Source: Rutidosis leptorrhynchoides (lineage: Eukaryota > Streptophyta > Magnoliopsida > Asterales > Asteraceae). Taken from it: a DNA stretch of 64,000 bases. Positions 36,752 to 52,080 of the stretch are shown in pieces (positions within the stretch are counted from its first letter, which is position 1; each line of letters begins with the position of its first letter). The notes beneath the pieces were generated by a model. That model saw only the letters and a program-made list of their open reading frames with translations, searched no databases and was not told where the DNA came from. The position numbers and the translations under genes were made by a program. The DNA lies in NCBI RefSeq assembly GCF_046630445.1, contig NC_092336.1, positions 206,121,001 to 206,185,000 on the forward strand, given 5' to 3'.

Positions 36752-39351
36752 TTTATGTATATATATTTATAATGATTAACGTTTATACAAATAGTGACAT
36801 TAATATATCTATATACATATAATTGTGATTAGTATTGTATTTATGAAATTTTATTAGTTTGTTAAGTGAATTATTAATGTAATCCAAGTATATACCATAA
36901 GTATATGTATAGTGTATAAAGATTTATTTGTTAAAATAATAATTTAGATATTAATGATTTACTAATAATATTAATAATTTTATTAATAATGATAATACAA
37001 ATAGCAAAAATGAAAATGATAAATGTTAATGATACTACTAATAATAACTCTAAAATAATATTAATACTAATAATATACTTATGTTAATAGTAAGGGTTCT
37101 AATAGTTATGAAATGATAAATGATAATCATAATAATGATAATAATTCTTAAAATGATAAATTTAATGATAATAGTATTAACACTATTTATATTAATGATA
37201 CTTGATAGTATTATGAATAATATTACTTAATAATAATAATACAGATGATGATAATATAACTATATTATGGTTAATAATCTTTATTAATCATGTTATTGTT
37301 AATAATATTGACACTAGTTAATAATACCATAATACCAATCAATAATAATAATAATACTAGTAACAATATTTGATAGTGATAATAATATTAGTAATTTCAA
37401 TAATGATAATAATAATTGTAATTATAATTATGATAGTAATAATAAATGATAACTAGTACTTATAACAATAACAATAACAATAATATTAATACTAGTAATA
37501 ATAACAACAATTAATAATAACAATAATAATAATAATAAAAATATATATAAAAAGAGTATACCCTTCCAAAAGCTTCTCTAAAATAATTGCCCAAGACCAG
37601 GCTCGAACCCGTGACCTCTCGCTCACACAAACATCCCCAAACCACCTGCTCCAGCCTGTCTTTCTGATTTAATACCATTTAGAATTTCTTTAAACTCTAA
37701 CCAACTGCTATATACTTCTCTTCTTCAACATTTTGATCGAGACCAGGATTCATAAACAAAAATTAAACAGTGAAAACATTGTTTTGTTTATAATTTGTAA
37801 ACAATAAACATTTAGAAAGATAGTTATTAATTAATCAAAAAATAAAAATAAAAATAAAAAAACAGAAAACCCAGCTACTGCTGTTCGTCGTGTTTCTAAA
37901 AAAAAAAAATTGATTTTGTAAAAGGGAAGGATTTGGACAAAGTTTATAACATAAAGTGCATTTCAAATCAATCATACAAACTATTGGAACCGTCAATTTA
38001 ACTCGAAACATCAAATACAGCTCGAATTTAACCAAGAACAATTCTGTTGACTTTTGAAAATTTAACTTTGACTTCGAAATTCTTCCTCGTTTCATCGAAT
38101 TAGAATTTGAGATTTTACACACATCTTCACGACATGATTTAGATCACTTCTGCATTTTTAATTTTTGAAAATTTTTACGAAAATGAGCTATTGCTTAAAA
38201 GCTATCAAGAATATATATATCGACTGTTTCTGTTTAATTTAACAGATATAAATAAATATTAACTGTTGTAATTGATAGAGATGGTGGATAACGATCAGTT
38301 TAAATAAATAATTTGAATTGATTAGTTGTGTTTATAGAGGTGGACAATCCACAGAATATACAAGTAGAAGAAGAAGATAAAATAAAAAGACAAAATCAGT
38401 TAGTGATATCAAATAAATAAATAAATAAATGAACGTTCATATGATTGACTTTATAATTTAGATGTAATTACTATTACTATTAATAATAATAATATGCTAA
38501 TAATAATAATAATAATAATAATAATATCAAAATTCTAATAATAATACTAACAATTATATTATTAATAGTACTAAATACAAATAATATAAAATATAAATAT
38601 AAATAATAATACTGATATGATAATATTAATAATGGAAGTTTTAAATAAAAGATAAGTTTAAATATTATTAATAATGATAATAATAAAAATGATAATACTA
38701 ATTCTATTAGTTATAATATTGTTGATATTATTAATGATAATAATAATATTAATAATAATAATAATATAACCAATTATACATATCAAATTTATATATATAT
38801 TTTAGAAATAATAATATAGATATTAATATCGATATTAATAATAGTAAAAGTAATGATAACAATTATATTCAACTTGCAATCAATAATTATGTATCTCATT
38901 TATATATGTATATATGTATATATATATAATTTATGTTTTAAATATCAAGTACTTAAATGTATTAATTAAATATATTGAAACAATTAATCTCAGAATATAT
39001 CCTTAAATACTTTGTTAGCATTGACAAATTATGTATATTCAATCTGCTCTCAATATTTAAATAAGCAATTTTAAATAACAAGTTTCAGTTTGATTTCAAA
39101 ATAAACTAAATCATATGATATTTTATTAGTATACTTAATTTATAATATATAATTATTTACATGTATAGTTATTTATATATATATATCTATATTTATTATT
39201 TAATAATTCGTGAATCGTTGGAAATGGTCGAGGTTAACTGAATCTATATAGTTCCAAAATTTCTGAGACTCAATTAAATAGACTTTGCTTATCGTGTCGA
39301 AATCATATAAGATTAAGTTTAAATTTGGTCGAAAATTCCCGGGTCATCACA
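35546..39351 (-). repeat. 3' LTR of E4
   Basis: On the minus strand it starts TGTGATGACCCGGG and ends GTCCTTTCA. It holds a (TA)n tract at about 36680-36747, long imperfect AAT-rich stretches (36940-37550 and 38460-38880) and a tRNA-like block at 37592-37662. Two copies of a TTTGGGCTGAGAATACA segment lie at about 36325 and 36415. There is no coding capacity. Confidence 0.92.
37592..37662 (-). repeat. tRNA-like (SINE-derived) block in the E4 LTR
   Basis: The minus strand carries a B-box-like GGGTTCGAGCC (37600-37610) and, about 28 bases upstream, an A-box-like GCAGGTGGTTTGG. Spacing and sequence resemble a tRNA-derived SINE head. The same block is at 45672-45742 in the partner LTR, so it predates E4 insertion. 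It is not a complete tRNA gene. Confidence 0.45.
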
Positions 39352-39387
39352 GTACCTACCCGTTAAAGAAATTTCGTCCCGAAATTT
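39352..39387 (-). promoter_or_regulatory. Pre-LTR inverted repeat and polypurine tract of E4
   Basis: The minus strand reads AAATTTCG-GGA-CGAAATTT (39387-39369), then TTTAACGGGTAGGTAC, then the LTR start TGTGATGACC. It is essentially identical to the motif before the 3' LTR of E1, although the LTRs differ. Confidence 0.8.
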
Positions 39388-40457
39388 GAGTGAGGTCGTC
39401 ATGGCTAACAATAAATATGTTTTCCTGACGAATATAAGCTGATAAATAGAGTTTTATCATTATTGAATAATTTGGATAAAACGTTTCGATTACTCGAAGC
39501 GTACGAGTGAAGTTATCACAAAAGAGTGAAATGAATAAATGAAGTTTCGTTTTAACTTTTGACGTTGCCTTGTTTGGATTCCGGAATTCAAGGGATTTAT
39601 AGAAAATCTTCGAAATCTAAATGATTTGATTTTTCGGCGAATAAGGAAATTAAGATCTCTCGAATTAAATACGGTGATCTACTTTGATTACTCTGTCTGA
39701 TATTTCCATTATAAATTAAACTCTTCCGTTCTATTATTCTCACCCTTCCTATACTTTCCTTCTTGTTTCATACATCCAAAAGATTCTGAAAATGCTTAAT
39801 CCAGTTCTGATCCTTGTCCTCATCCTTATTATCGCAACAATCATTCTCCTTTTCCAACTTCCACCAGAGGAATCTGTTTTCTTCTACTTCGCCCTCGGGA
39901 TTATAATGTTTTTAATTCTCCCGTGTCTTTATGTTGCGATAAACATTGATATACACGGTTTGTAATTTATGTGTTGTTATCGGGCTTTATATTTTCCCTT
40001 ATATTTCAAAGCTCTATACTTTTATTTTCTCTTCCCGACTTCAAGTCAAGCGATTAATGGTCCAGAATTTGTGGATATAGAGTCTCAAATGATTATAATG
40101 TTCTAAGCAGGAAGGAACGTGATAGCACGATTTGATTTTCAAATTTATCAACATCACGGAAGTTAGAACCATCAAGAATACATTTTCTTGATTTGTTCCG
40201 AAGTTAAGTAGGATGAAAGAGTTATGTAACATGGCACATGATGACGTTATGATCTGTGAATCATCACGTTCCATTTAGAAACTCAGCATGACTTACTGTA
40301 ATATAATCACGTTGATCAAGTATCATTATATTATACTAATTCATGCATCAGTTCCCAACATTACTTCAATGACATTCATATTTTAAGCTCGAAAGTTTAC
40401 AGAATATAGAAACTAACAGTTTCTATATGATGTAACACTGATATCTGGAAGAGATTA

Positions 40458-41076
40458 ATGATTTCAGATAAGAATAGTTATGAAAATATCTTCAGAAATA
40501 TGGAGGATATTTTTAATGAAAGATACGATGATATCTTGGAATTTCTAATATCGATGGATGATGAAGAAGATTTATCCATAAGGGTTTAGATTCGAAAGCA
40601 AGGTATTCGCTAAAGACTTCATCAGAAACAGAATCATTTAGATTCTTTGAAGTCAAACTTTTTCTTTGTGATTTGTCCACGGCTTCCTTCATAGTTTTGC
40701 ATAATCCGCTTTTCGGTACTAAATTTTCTATTGAATGTTTTCAATATAATGATACACAGGAAGCACGAGGAGGTATATAATTTCAGACGAGAATATTTAT
40801 GAAAATATCCTCAGAAATATCGAAGATATTGATGATGATATTTTGGAATTTCTTAGTTCGATGGTTGATGGGGAAAGATTTTTCCGCAAGATTTTAACAT
40901 GAGTACAGAGCAAGATATTCATTGAAGGGTTCATCGGATCCAGAATTACCTGGATTCTTTGAATATATGGTATGGTCCTTGTATTTGTCCTTGGTCTCCT
41001 TCATAGATAGCTCAATCTTTTTTTCAATACCCAATTTTCTATCGGGCGTTCCCAACACTCCTTTCTTTATTATCAA
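40458..41076 (-). pseudogene. E4 frame B, C-terminal part, present as a tandem duplication
   Basis: Two diverged direct copies of about 300 bp (about 40458-40760 and 40780-41070) each encode, on the minus strand, a version of the same protein piece. One reads MKEAVDKSQRKSLTSKN and the other IELSMKETKDKYKDHT. The homologous piece in E5 reads IEQTMKEAMDKSQGRNLPSK. Just upstream of 41076, NAEETEK and NDQRFDNKE blocks match NADEAAK and NSQKFDDKE in E5. Differences are often conservative (K/R, D/E, D/N). No known family was recognised, and stops and shifts prevent expression. The segment 39388-40457 downstream of it, toward the 3' LTR, holds no recognisable gene but aligns with 60060-60635 of E5. 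Confidence 0.5.
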
Positions 41077-41270
41077 ACCTTTGGTCGTTTAGACCATCTA
41101 CCATTTTTCTGTTTCCTCTGCATTTAATGCTATGATATCTGAATCATCGGTTATTAATCCAAGGTGGGTTCAGGAAAATTGTGTTTTTAGATGATTAAAC
41201 GCTGATGGTAATATGATGGAATATGAAAGGTTCCCTGGTAACAATAAAAGAGCACGCGTATATATCAACG

Positions 41271-41522
41271 TTATAATAAGGTTGTTTCGTACGAAAAGTC
41301 GAAGTTGTCATTGTTGGAGCTGTGACAAAACTGGCTATCTCGAACAGCAGATGCAAAGTTATTTTCGGTAATAATAACGCTAAAGGAATTAGCACAGCTA
41401 CGTGTTAAACATTTACTCAGGTTCCGAGTGTTTTCAGGTGCATAACTATATGCATCAATCTTTTCTCCGTAAATGAAATGCGATTGGTTCATCCTCTTGA
41501 TTGAGGTATTTTCAAGAATCAT
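41271..41522 (-). pseudogene. E4 conserved coding-like block upstream of frame B
   Basis: An 83-codon minus-strand frame contains SVIITENNFASAVRDSQFCH. Its counterpart in E5 (about 59170-59300, plus strand) reads GIIFTKNNIAIPFQSIQFYH. The match at the amino-acid level suggests one more coding segment of the same family protein, interrupted from frame B by indels. Function unknown. Sequence from 41523 to 42380 shows no other gene. Confidence 0.35.
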
Positions 41523-42385
41523 GAAAGATTTGAACGTAGGTTGTATTCTTCAAGATACAAATGAAGTTTAAGATGAAATCAAGTGGCAACTTGAAGAATT
41601 ATTTAGTTTCATATGTTATAGTCAATATTTTAATTCATTTTAATTGTTCAATGTTATTAGTCCACAGTCGATAGTCCAAAATTAACAGTCCAATAATTCA
41701 TATATTGTTTAATATATAATATTCGAATTAATTAATATGTATCGTGACCCGTATTCGTCTCAGACTCGATCACAACTCAAAGTATATATATTATTATAGA
41801 ATCAACCTCAACCCTGTATAGAGAACTCGATCATTACTGCATATAGAGTGTCTATGGTGATTCCAAATAATATATATAGATGCGTCGATATGATATGTCA
41901 AAACCTTGTATACGTGTCCCGATATTTAAAATGCGTAAAATAAATAACAGAATTTAAATAACGATAAATAAAGTGCGTAAAGTAAATAACAGAAATTAAA
42001 TAACAATAAATAAAATTGCGAGAATTAAATTGCGATAAAATAAATTGCGATAATTAAATTGCGATAAATAAAATGTAATACGGAATTAACAGTTAGCTAG
42101 GAACAGTTAGCTAGGATTTTGTTAGCGTGGATTCTTAACAAAATTTCATATTGTTAATTAGTCTGTTTCTAATCAAATTTTTTTTTTTGTGTCCATTTTT
42201 CTTCATTATGCCACTTGTTGGATTCTGATATGTCAAAATTCAAGTATGAAATTGAATGAAAATGGTTATTCTGTGGTGAACGGATATGTATATCGGTGGA
42301 TGTAAGTAGAATAGTACATGACTGTTGAATCAGATTTGTAGAATGTACAGTGTAACTTATTACTGTGAAATTTAAATATTCCTCG

Positions 42386-42404
42386 GGTATTACCTACCCG
42401 TTAA
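42386..42404 (-). promoter_or_regulatory. Internal copy of the polypurine-tract motif in E4
   Basis: The minus strand reads TTTTAACGGGTAGGTAATAC, matching the tract beside the LTRs (TTTAACGGGTAGGTAC) but lying about 3 kb inside the element. The same internal motif is present in E5 at 58945-58968. Confidence 0.6.
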
Positions 42405-42635
42405 AATATTTTCACCATTATCAGTTTGTACAAAAGAATTTTAATTACCATCTTTATGAAAATATACTTACATATATATTTTCTTCAGATGCAATCATGA
42501 ATTTAATGGGTCAATATGATATTAGACTCATTTGATTTACCGTTAGAATATAAATATATAATCTCTTAAAACATTAAAGATTATATAATCGCCATGTCGA
42601 ACGAAGATAAATAATGTATAATGATTCGTAGAATG

Positions 42636-43166
42636 ATGATTATGCTCGAGGTACAGAATGAGATATTGGGGCATGTGATGTTAAAACTTGTGTTGTTGGT
42701 GGTATTGTTGATGCCGGTGACGTTGCTGAAACTGGTACGTTTTGCACCATATTCTCCAAATTGATTACTCGATCGCGAAGTTCGTTGACTTCTTATATTA
42801 CTCCGGAATAATTGTCGGTCGGAACGAGCAGATGAGTAAGGTTTCAAATGGTTGCTAGAATACAATCATGTCGAGCTACTCTGGAAATGAGGGTGAAGAT
42901 GGTGTTTCGGATTGGTTCGCCAGTGAATGTTTCAAGTTCTTCACCCAGCGAACAATATGGTGGATGAAAGGGATCGATTCTTCTTGTCTCCAATGATTAA
43001 GTAGACTACGAACTCATCATATGAATTGGGGATGGCTGGTTGGTTGATTCATTCTGTTGACGCTGCTTTCGGAGCTTAGGTGAACGTCCACGTCGGAATA
43101 GCTGTTGGAATAACTATCAGAATAGTTATTGGAATTCGAGGGACTCGAACTGGTTGAAGGATTTAT
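42636..43166 (-). pseudogene. E4 frame A: Ser/Asp-rich protein with coiled-coil, decayed
   Basis: Aligns along its length with frame A of E5 (57434-57997). Recognisable parts on the minus strand are a Ser/Asn/Asp/Tyr-rich start (NSNNYSDSYSNSYSD), an ESSVNRMNQP segment, ETFTGEPIRNTIFTLISR, a heptad-like VNELRDRVINLENMVQ stretch (near 42760) and a Thr/Pro-rich tail. The start ATG is lost and several stops are present. The position just after the leader is where gag would begin, so it may be a divergent gag-like protein, but no gag or zinc-knuckle signature is seen. Confidence 0.5.
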
Positions 43167-43582
43167 CCCGTACGATCAGATGAAGGATTTTCGATAAGAA
43201 ATAGATTATAGGATGTAGATTAGTACCCTGCAATACATAATTTACATATGCATATATAATACTAAAATCTCATAAGTTACGGAGGAATCTACGGAAGTTG
43301 TCAGGCAAAGTTACAGTAACAGATATGCTAAGATATGAATTAGCAGATACACTAAGATACGAATTTTGTCTATACACTATTCTTGCAATCATTGCAGTAA
43401 TATGTGTCTAGACTAAGAATGATAAGCAGGTAATTTCCTAAGGATGATAAACAGATGATTTCCGACAAAAATGATAAGCAAAACTTTTGACATGCAGACA
43501 CGGTCGAAGTCCAGACTTACTAAAGCATCCTAATGACTATCAGTTAGGCACACTAATGCAAGACCTGGTTCACTAAGACCAC

Positions 43583-43595
43583 CGCTCTGATACCA
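43583..43595 (-). promoter_or_regulatory. Primer binding site of E4
   Basis: TGGTATCAGAGCG on the minus strand, two bases inside the 5' LTR; matches initiator tRNA-Met. The leader after it (to about 43170) is shared with E5 and, as far as visible, E6. Confidence 0.85.
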
Positions 43596-43597
43596 AC

Positions 43598-47420
<3,823 letters not shown>

Positions 47421-47844
47421 TAAATCACAGTAGCATGACATGCTACTTAAACTCTATCCGGAGATAGACACACTCATCGATTACCAGCTACAGCTTAGTT
47501 ATCTTACTTCTGAGCTTCTTCCTTGTTCTTATCACCTGAGAACAACACAAACGAAGTCAATATACATATCTCAATCAATATTATAACCAAATCATACTAT
47601 AAAATAGGTCATAACATCATTTCACAAGTCCACAACGTAACTCCATTCACTATTGTCAAACAAGTACGTGGAAAACGGGACGCACACGCCAAAACCTATT
47701 TTCCCGCCCCAAAAACAGTTTGATCCATCTTCTTAAAAGTTAATCTTTGAAAAGTACTCTTCAATACGATTCCAACGATATTTGATTCATCAAAAGCGGA
47801 GTTACTGTTTGAAAGTTATGAAAAAACAAATTTCTCAAATTGCT

Positions 47845-48053
47845 GAAAAGACACACTACCCAACTCGGTAGTGTGTGTCATAGACACTCGACCGAGTGTG
47901 TAGACACACGGCCGAATGAGTAGAGACACTCGACCGACTGTCTTTTCAAAAGACACACTACCGAGTGTGTAGACACACAGCCCACTCCAAAAGACACTCG
48001 ACCGAGTGTGTACACACACGGCCCACTTCCAAAAGACACTCGACCGAGTGTGT
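47845..48053 (-). repeat. Hairpin-rich tandem repeats in the E3 5' LTR
   Basis: Partner of the array at 29064-29271. It keeps CACTCG-AC-CGAGTG units (near 47885, 47998 and 48037) and the initial CACACTACC/GGTAGTGTG stem-loop. Confidence 0.85.
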
Positions 48054-48735
48054 TCTTGAGCTGCTGAAAATTGGAAAAGTGACGGGTTTGAGCCAAAAAA
48101 TCACCAAATCTCGACCATATACTCGTTTTAAACCTCAAAACTCATCACATCTTGTTTATAAAACCTTTTGGGACATAAACCCACAAACATTACATCAAAA
48201 AAACAACAAATTAAGCAATTTTGACCTAAAATCACACTTTTGTAAAACCTAGCACAAAAACTCCATTTTTACACAAATTCAAACATGAAAACACATGATT
48301 CTTACCTTGTTTGAATCAGTAAAACACAAAGAATCGATTTCTAACACAAATTAGACTTCAAATCGAGATTTGGAAAATTAGGGTTCAAGAGGGAGATGAA
48401 GTTAGGTACGAGAGTGATTTTGGGAATTTTCAAGAGAGAGAAGAACATGGGAGAAATAAAGCAGCCTATACACTTATTTGGGGTTAAAACCCCATACCCC
48501 ACAACACACGGGTATTTATCAGTTATCTAAAATCTTTCGTACCTCGTTAGGCGGCCCTAACGGAGTCCAAATTAAATAAACAAACCTGTTCTGTGACCCT
48601 TGTCACAAACTTGTCTTAACTAAATAATAAAATAACACTATTCACATTATTAAAATAAAAACATATAAAACACATAATAAAATCCTAAAGGCAAAATAGT
48701 CCACTTACAACTAGCCCAGGTTTCAGTCTGTTACA

Positions 48736-48740
48736 AATTT
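48736..48740 (+). repeat. Target site duplication of E3, right copy (AATTT)
   Basis: Matches 22507-22511. Confidence 0.9.
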
Positions 48741-49359
48741 ATGGAAACAAAACCCCCAAATTTGACAATCAAATTAAGGCACCAACAATTAGATATTACA
48801 TACATATATATACAAATACAATAACAATTAGTTAACATACATATATAAAAATAAAAAAAATCTACACGAATAAAAAGACAAAAACAATACCTAATTGAAT
48901 TGAAATCGAATGTTTTTGAACACAAACTGTTGCACGATTGTGGAGCAATCGGATGAATGCAAGCAGTGTTGTTGGCGGCGGCGGTGCTGCACACCGCAGG
49001 AGGAGATGACGGCGGAGTTGTTGCTCTCCGCAGGTGGTGATGACGGTGGTGGAGATGAAAGTGAGGAGTAATTTAAAGCTGAGGTTGCGGTGATGTTAGG
49101 GTAAAAAACCTAATTTGTAGCTTTTTTTTTAGTAAGAGCGAGGATGTCGTTTCATTTTTTTTTTCTAATGGGGATGACAGATTTCGGGAGGGGATTTAGT
49201 ATATAAGGATAATGTTAGCGAGAGTACCCCCACCCTCTTTTTTTTTAACGATGATATCAACGAATGCTCCACTCTTTTATAATTGAAATATAGATATAGA
49301 TACGGATAGATAAAATAAGAAAGTGAAGAACTATTTGAGATAATTCAAAATAGCAATAA
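48741..49359. other. Unique-looking spacer, original right flank of E3
   Basis: Before E3 inserted, this stretch was contiguous with 22506. It contains a GC-richer part with GCGGCG- and GGTGGTGATGACGG-type repeats (48970-49060) and runs of T. On the minus strand, 49120 down to 48900 could be a 5' untranslated or weakly coding exon followed by a GTATTG donor-like site, but no protein family is recognised. Confidence 0.4.
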
Positions 49360-49928
49360 CTAGTTATCGAACCCTCGCTTCGCGCCGGGGGTTCGATTTT
49401 TAATGTATTTTATTGTGTTTAGTTTGTAAAATTATTTCGTCGCTAACGATCATGTCGTTGAAGCGCAACTCGAGTTGAACTAAAAGGTATAACCTGTCAA
49501 AGATTTAAATGTTATTTTACATTTCCGAGTTTCGCTACGGAATTGTCGACTTTTAAAAATTTAACGCAAAATCAACGTGTATGAAAAGTACCTCAAAAAT
49601 TTATCGTTTTTTAAAAAGCGTCTGTTTTGCATATAGTTAGTGACATTGTGTTCCTAAAATTATTTCGAGTTTAACGATATTGTCGGAAAAATTTAACTCG
49701 TTGCGAGCCAGAAGATATGACCCGTTGAATATTTGGGTGAAGTTTAGTTAAGATTTTTTATGAAAATAGTTATTTGACACTTTATCCCCCTGTTTGGGGG
49801 GTCGGTTTTATTTTTTGAACAAAGTTGGGGGGCTTTATTTGGGAAAAGGAAGAAAAAAGTTTTAAAAAAAGTTGAAAGGACGAAAATACCCCTGGTTACT
49901 ATTCACCATTTTTGTCTAATAGTTAATA
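49360..49928 (-). mobile_element. Helitron-like element A of a three-member array
   Basis: The 3' terminus on the minus strand is a CGAACCC...GGGTTCG hairpin (49368-49395), then ATAA and CTAG (49363-49360) followed by T. The body is non-coding, with a TGTCGTTGAAGCGCAACTCGA segment shared with element C. It ends where the 3' terminus of element B begins. Confidence 0.65.
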
Positions 49929-50477
49929 CTAGTTTTGGAGCCCTCGCTTCGCGCCGGGGGCTCCGTTTTGAATGCGAGTTAAAAAAAAGTCTTGATCTAT
50001 TTTGTAAAAAAGAATTTTTTTCGACATGACATTGAAGGGTTGTTCCTTTTGTGAAAGTTGATTCTTTTAGCGTTCGGGTTTTATTTTAAAAAAAAAAGTT
50101 AGTAAAGTGGGGGTTCGATTTGTATTTTAATAAAAGTTAGCGGGTTAAGTTTGTGAAATTTGAAAAAACTTTACGTATAAAGTGGGGGTTCGATTTGTAT
50201 TTTAATAAAAGTTAGGGGGTTAAGTTTGTGAAAATTGAATATTAGTGAAAAAAAAAAGTTAGTAAAGTGGGGGTTCGATTTGTATTTTAATAAAAGTTAG
50301 GGGGTTAAGCTTGTGAAATTTGTTGAAAAATACACGTATAAAGGGGGGGGGGTTCGATTTGTATTTTAATGAAAGTTAGGGGGTTAAGTTTGCGAAAAGT
50401 GGAAAAATGAATTGTACTATTCATTTTCACTTTACCTTTTAGATATAGGTATATAATTAATACTAATAGTTAAGCAA
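49929..50477 (-). mobile_element. Helitron-like element B, with internal tandem repeats
   Basis: Its 3' terminus is CTAG at 49929-49932 beside the hairpin GGAGCCC...GGGCTCC (49937-49964). The interior consists mostly of about 80-bp tandem repeats. The other end, near 50440-50477, has the CTATATCTAAAAGGTAAAG-type sequence on the minus strand that resembles Helitron 5' regions. Confidence 0.65.
50101..50400. repeat. Four tandem repeats of about 80 bp
   Basis: Units share GTGGGGGTTCGATTTG, TATTTTAATAAAAGTTAG and GGGGTTAAG (starting near 50106, 50180, 50267 and 50347) with small spacers. They form most of Helitron-like element B. Confidence 0.85.
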
Positions 50478-51320
50478 CTAGTTTTTCAACCCTCGCTTCG
50501 CGCCGGGGTTCGGTTTCCAATGTATTTTATTATGTTTATTTTGAAAAATTATTTCGTAGCTAACGATGATGTCGTTGAAGCGCAACTCGAGTCGAACGAA
50601 AAGGGATAACCCTTCAAAGATTTAGATGATATCTTAAATTAACAATATATGTGTATTTCCGCATTTCGCTGGAGTTGTTGACTTTTTATAATTTAACGCA
50701 ATTAACTCGTTAGTTTATATTAACACTTCGTATGATTTAAGAATAGAATATTTACTGAGTAATATCAAAAAAGTTACTAAATATTTTTTTTTTAAAAATA
50801 ATAAGACCCATATGTATATGTTGTTAATAGATGAAAATAGGTACGGAGCCCGTGAGGAAAAAAATCAACGTGTATGAAAGGTGGACTCAAATATTTAGCA
50901 TTTTTTAAAAAGCGTCTGTTTTGCGTATAGTTAGTGACATTGTGTTCGTAAAATTATTTCGAGCTTAACGATGGTGTCGGAAAAATTTAACTCGTTGCAG
51001 GCGAGAAGTTATGACCCATTGAATATTTTGGTGGAGTTTAGTTAAGATTTTTTATGAAAATGTTGATTTGACACTTTACCCCCTGTTGGGGGGTCGATTT
51101 TAAATTTCGAACGAAGTGTGGGGGACTTTTTGGAGGGGGAAAAAGTAAAAAGACGGAAACGCCCTCGATACTATTCATGGTTTTTGTCTAATAGTTAATA
51201 TAGGGGGGGTCGATTTTAAATTTCGAACAAAGTGTGGGGGGCTTTTTGAAAGGGGAAAAAAGTGAAAAGACGAAAACGCCCTCGATACTATTCATGGTTT
51301 TTGTCTAATAGTTAATATAG
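50478..51320 (-). mobile_element. Helitron-like element C
   Basis: CTAG at 50478-50481 and the hairpin AACCC...GGGTT (50488-50510) mark its 3' terminus. Its body is a longer relative of element A. Its outer end repeats ACTATTCATGG-TTTTTGTCTAATAGTTAATATA, the same end as element A. No coding sequence. Confidence 0.65.
51088..51320. repeat. Direct duplication of the 5' end of Helitron-like element C
   Basis: Two adjacent copies of about 115 bp run from GGGGGGTCGATTTTAAATTT to GTCTAATAGTTAATATA (about 51088-51202 and 51203-51318). Confidence 0.8.
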
Positions 51321-51732
51321 TAATAATAATTTGAGCACATGTATTAGAATATGAAGAACAATTACTCTTAACAAGGTAACGGAAAACCGTGCATTGTGAC
51401 GGGACATCATTTTAACCAGATCATTAAATAATATTTTAATAATTTATAATTACATTACACATGCTTTTGGTTGGTAAAACTTAACGGTACACGTTACTAT
51501 TTTTTGTATAAATTAAGAAAACACACACATAATGTAGAAAGAAGAAACAAATTAAGAGGAAAAGAGAAAGCTATTTTTTTTTTATTTTTTTTTTTGAGAA
51601 ATTATTTTTTTTATTTGGTTGAAATTTATATGAAAAAGACAAAGACAAAGAAAGAAAGAAAGAAGGGAGAAAATAAAAAAGTAAAAGTTGTTAGTTTCGT
51701 GCTGACTTTGATATGTGAGTTTCGTGCTGACG

Positions 51733-51881
<149 letters not shown>

Positions 51882-52080
51882 GTGTTTGATTTAAAAGAAA
51901 AAAAGACAAAAGGACAGTTATACCCCAGAGATGAACTAGTATATAAGTATAATAAATCCATTAATCAAAGCATTATCAACCTAATCATTTTTGCTTAGTG
52001 GTATGTTTTTTCTTCGATTATTTGCATTTCGCTCATCTCATCCTTTCCTCTTCCTTTCTCTAGCAAGTTGGGTATTCCTT

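Noticed and set aside
36518..36772. Ile/Tyr-rich frames over TA tracts (also 44570-44902 and 51471-51998)
   Set aside because: Products of dinucleotide microsatellites.
37592..37662. Functional tRNA gene
   Set aside because: Only box-like motifs are present; no complete cloverleaf or acceptor stem could be drawn.
39780..39964. Small hydrophobic plus-strand frame (MLNPVLILVLILIIATIILL start)
   Set aside because: It lies antisense to the E4 orientation, and the E5 counterpart has no matching frame; likely chance.
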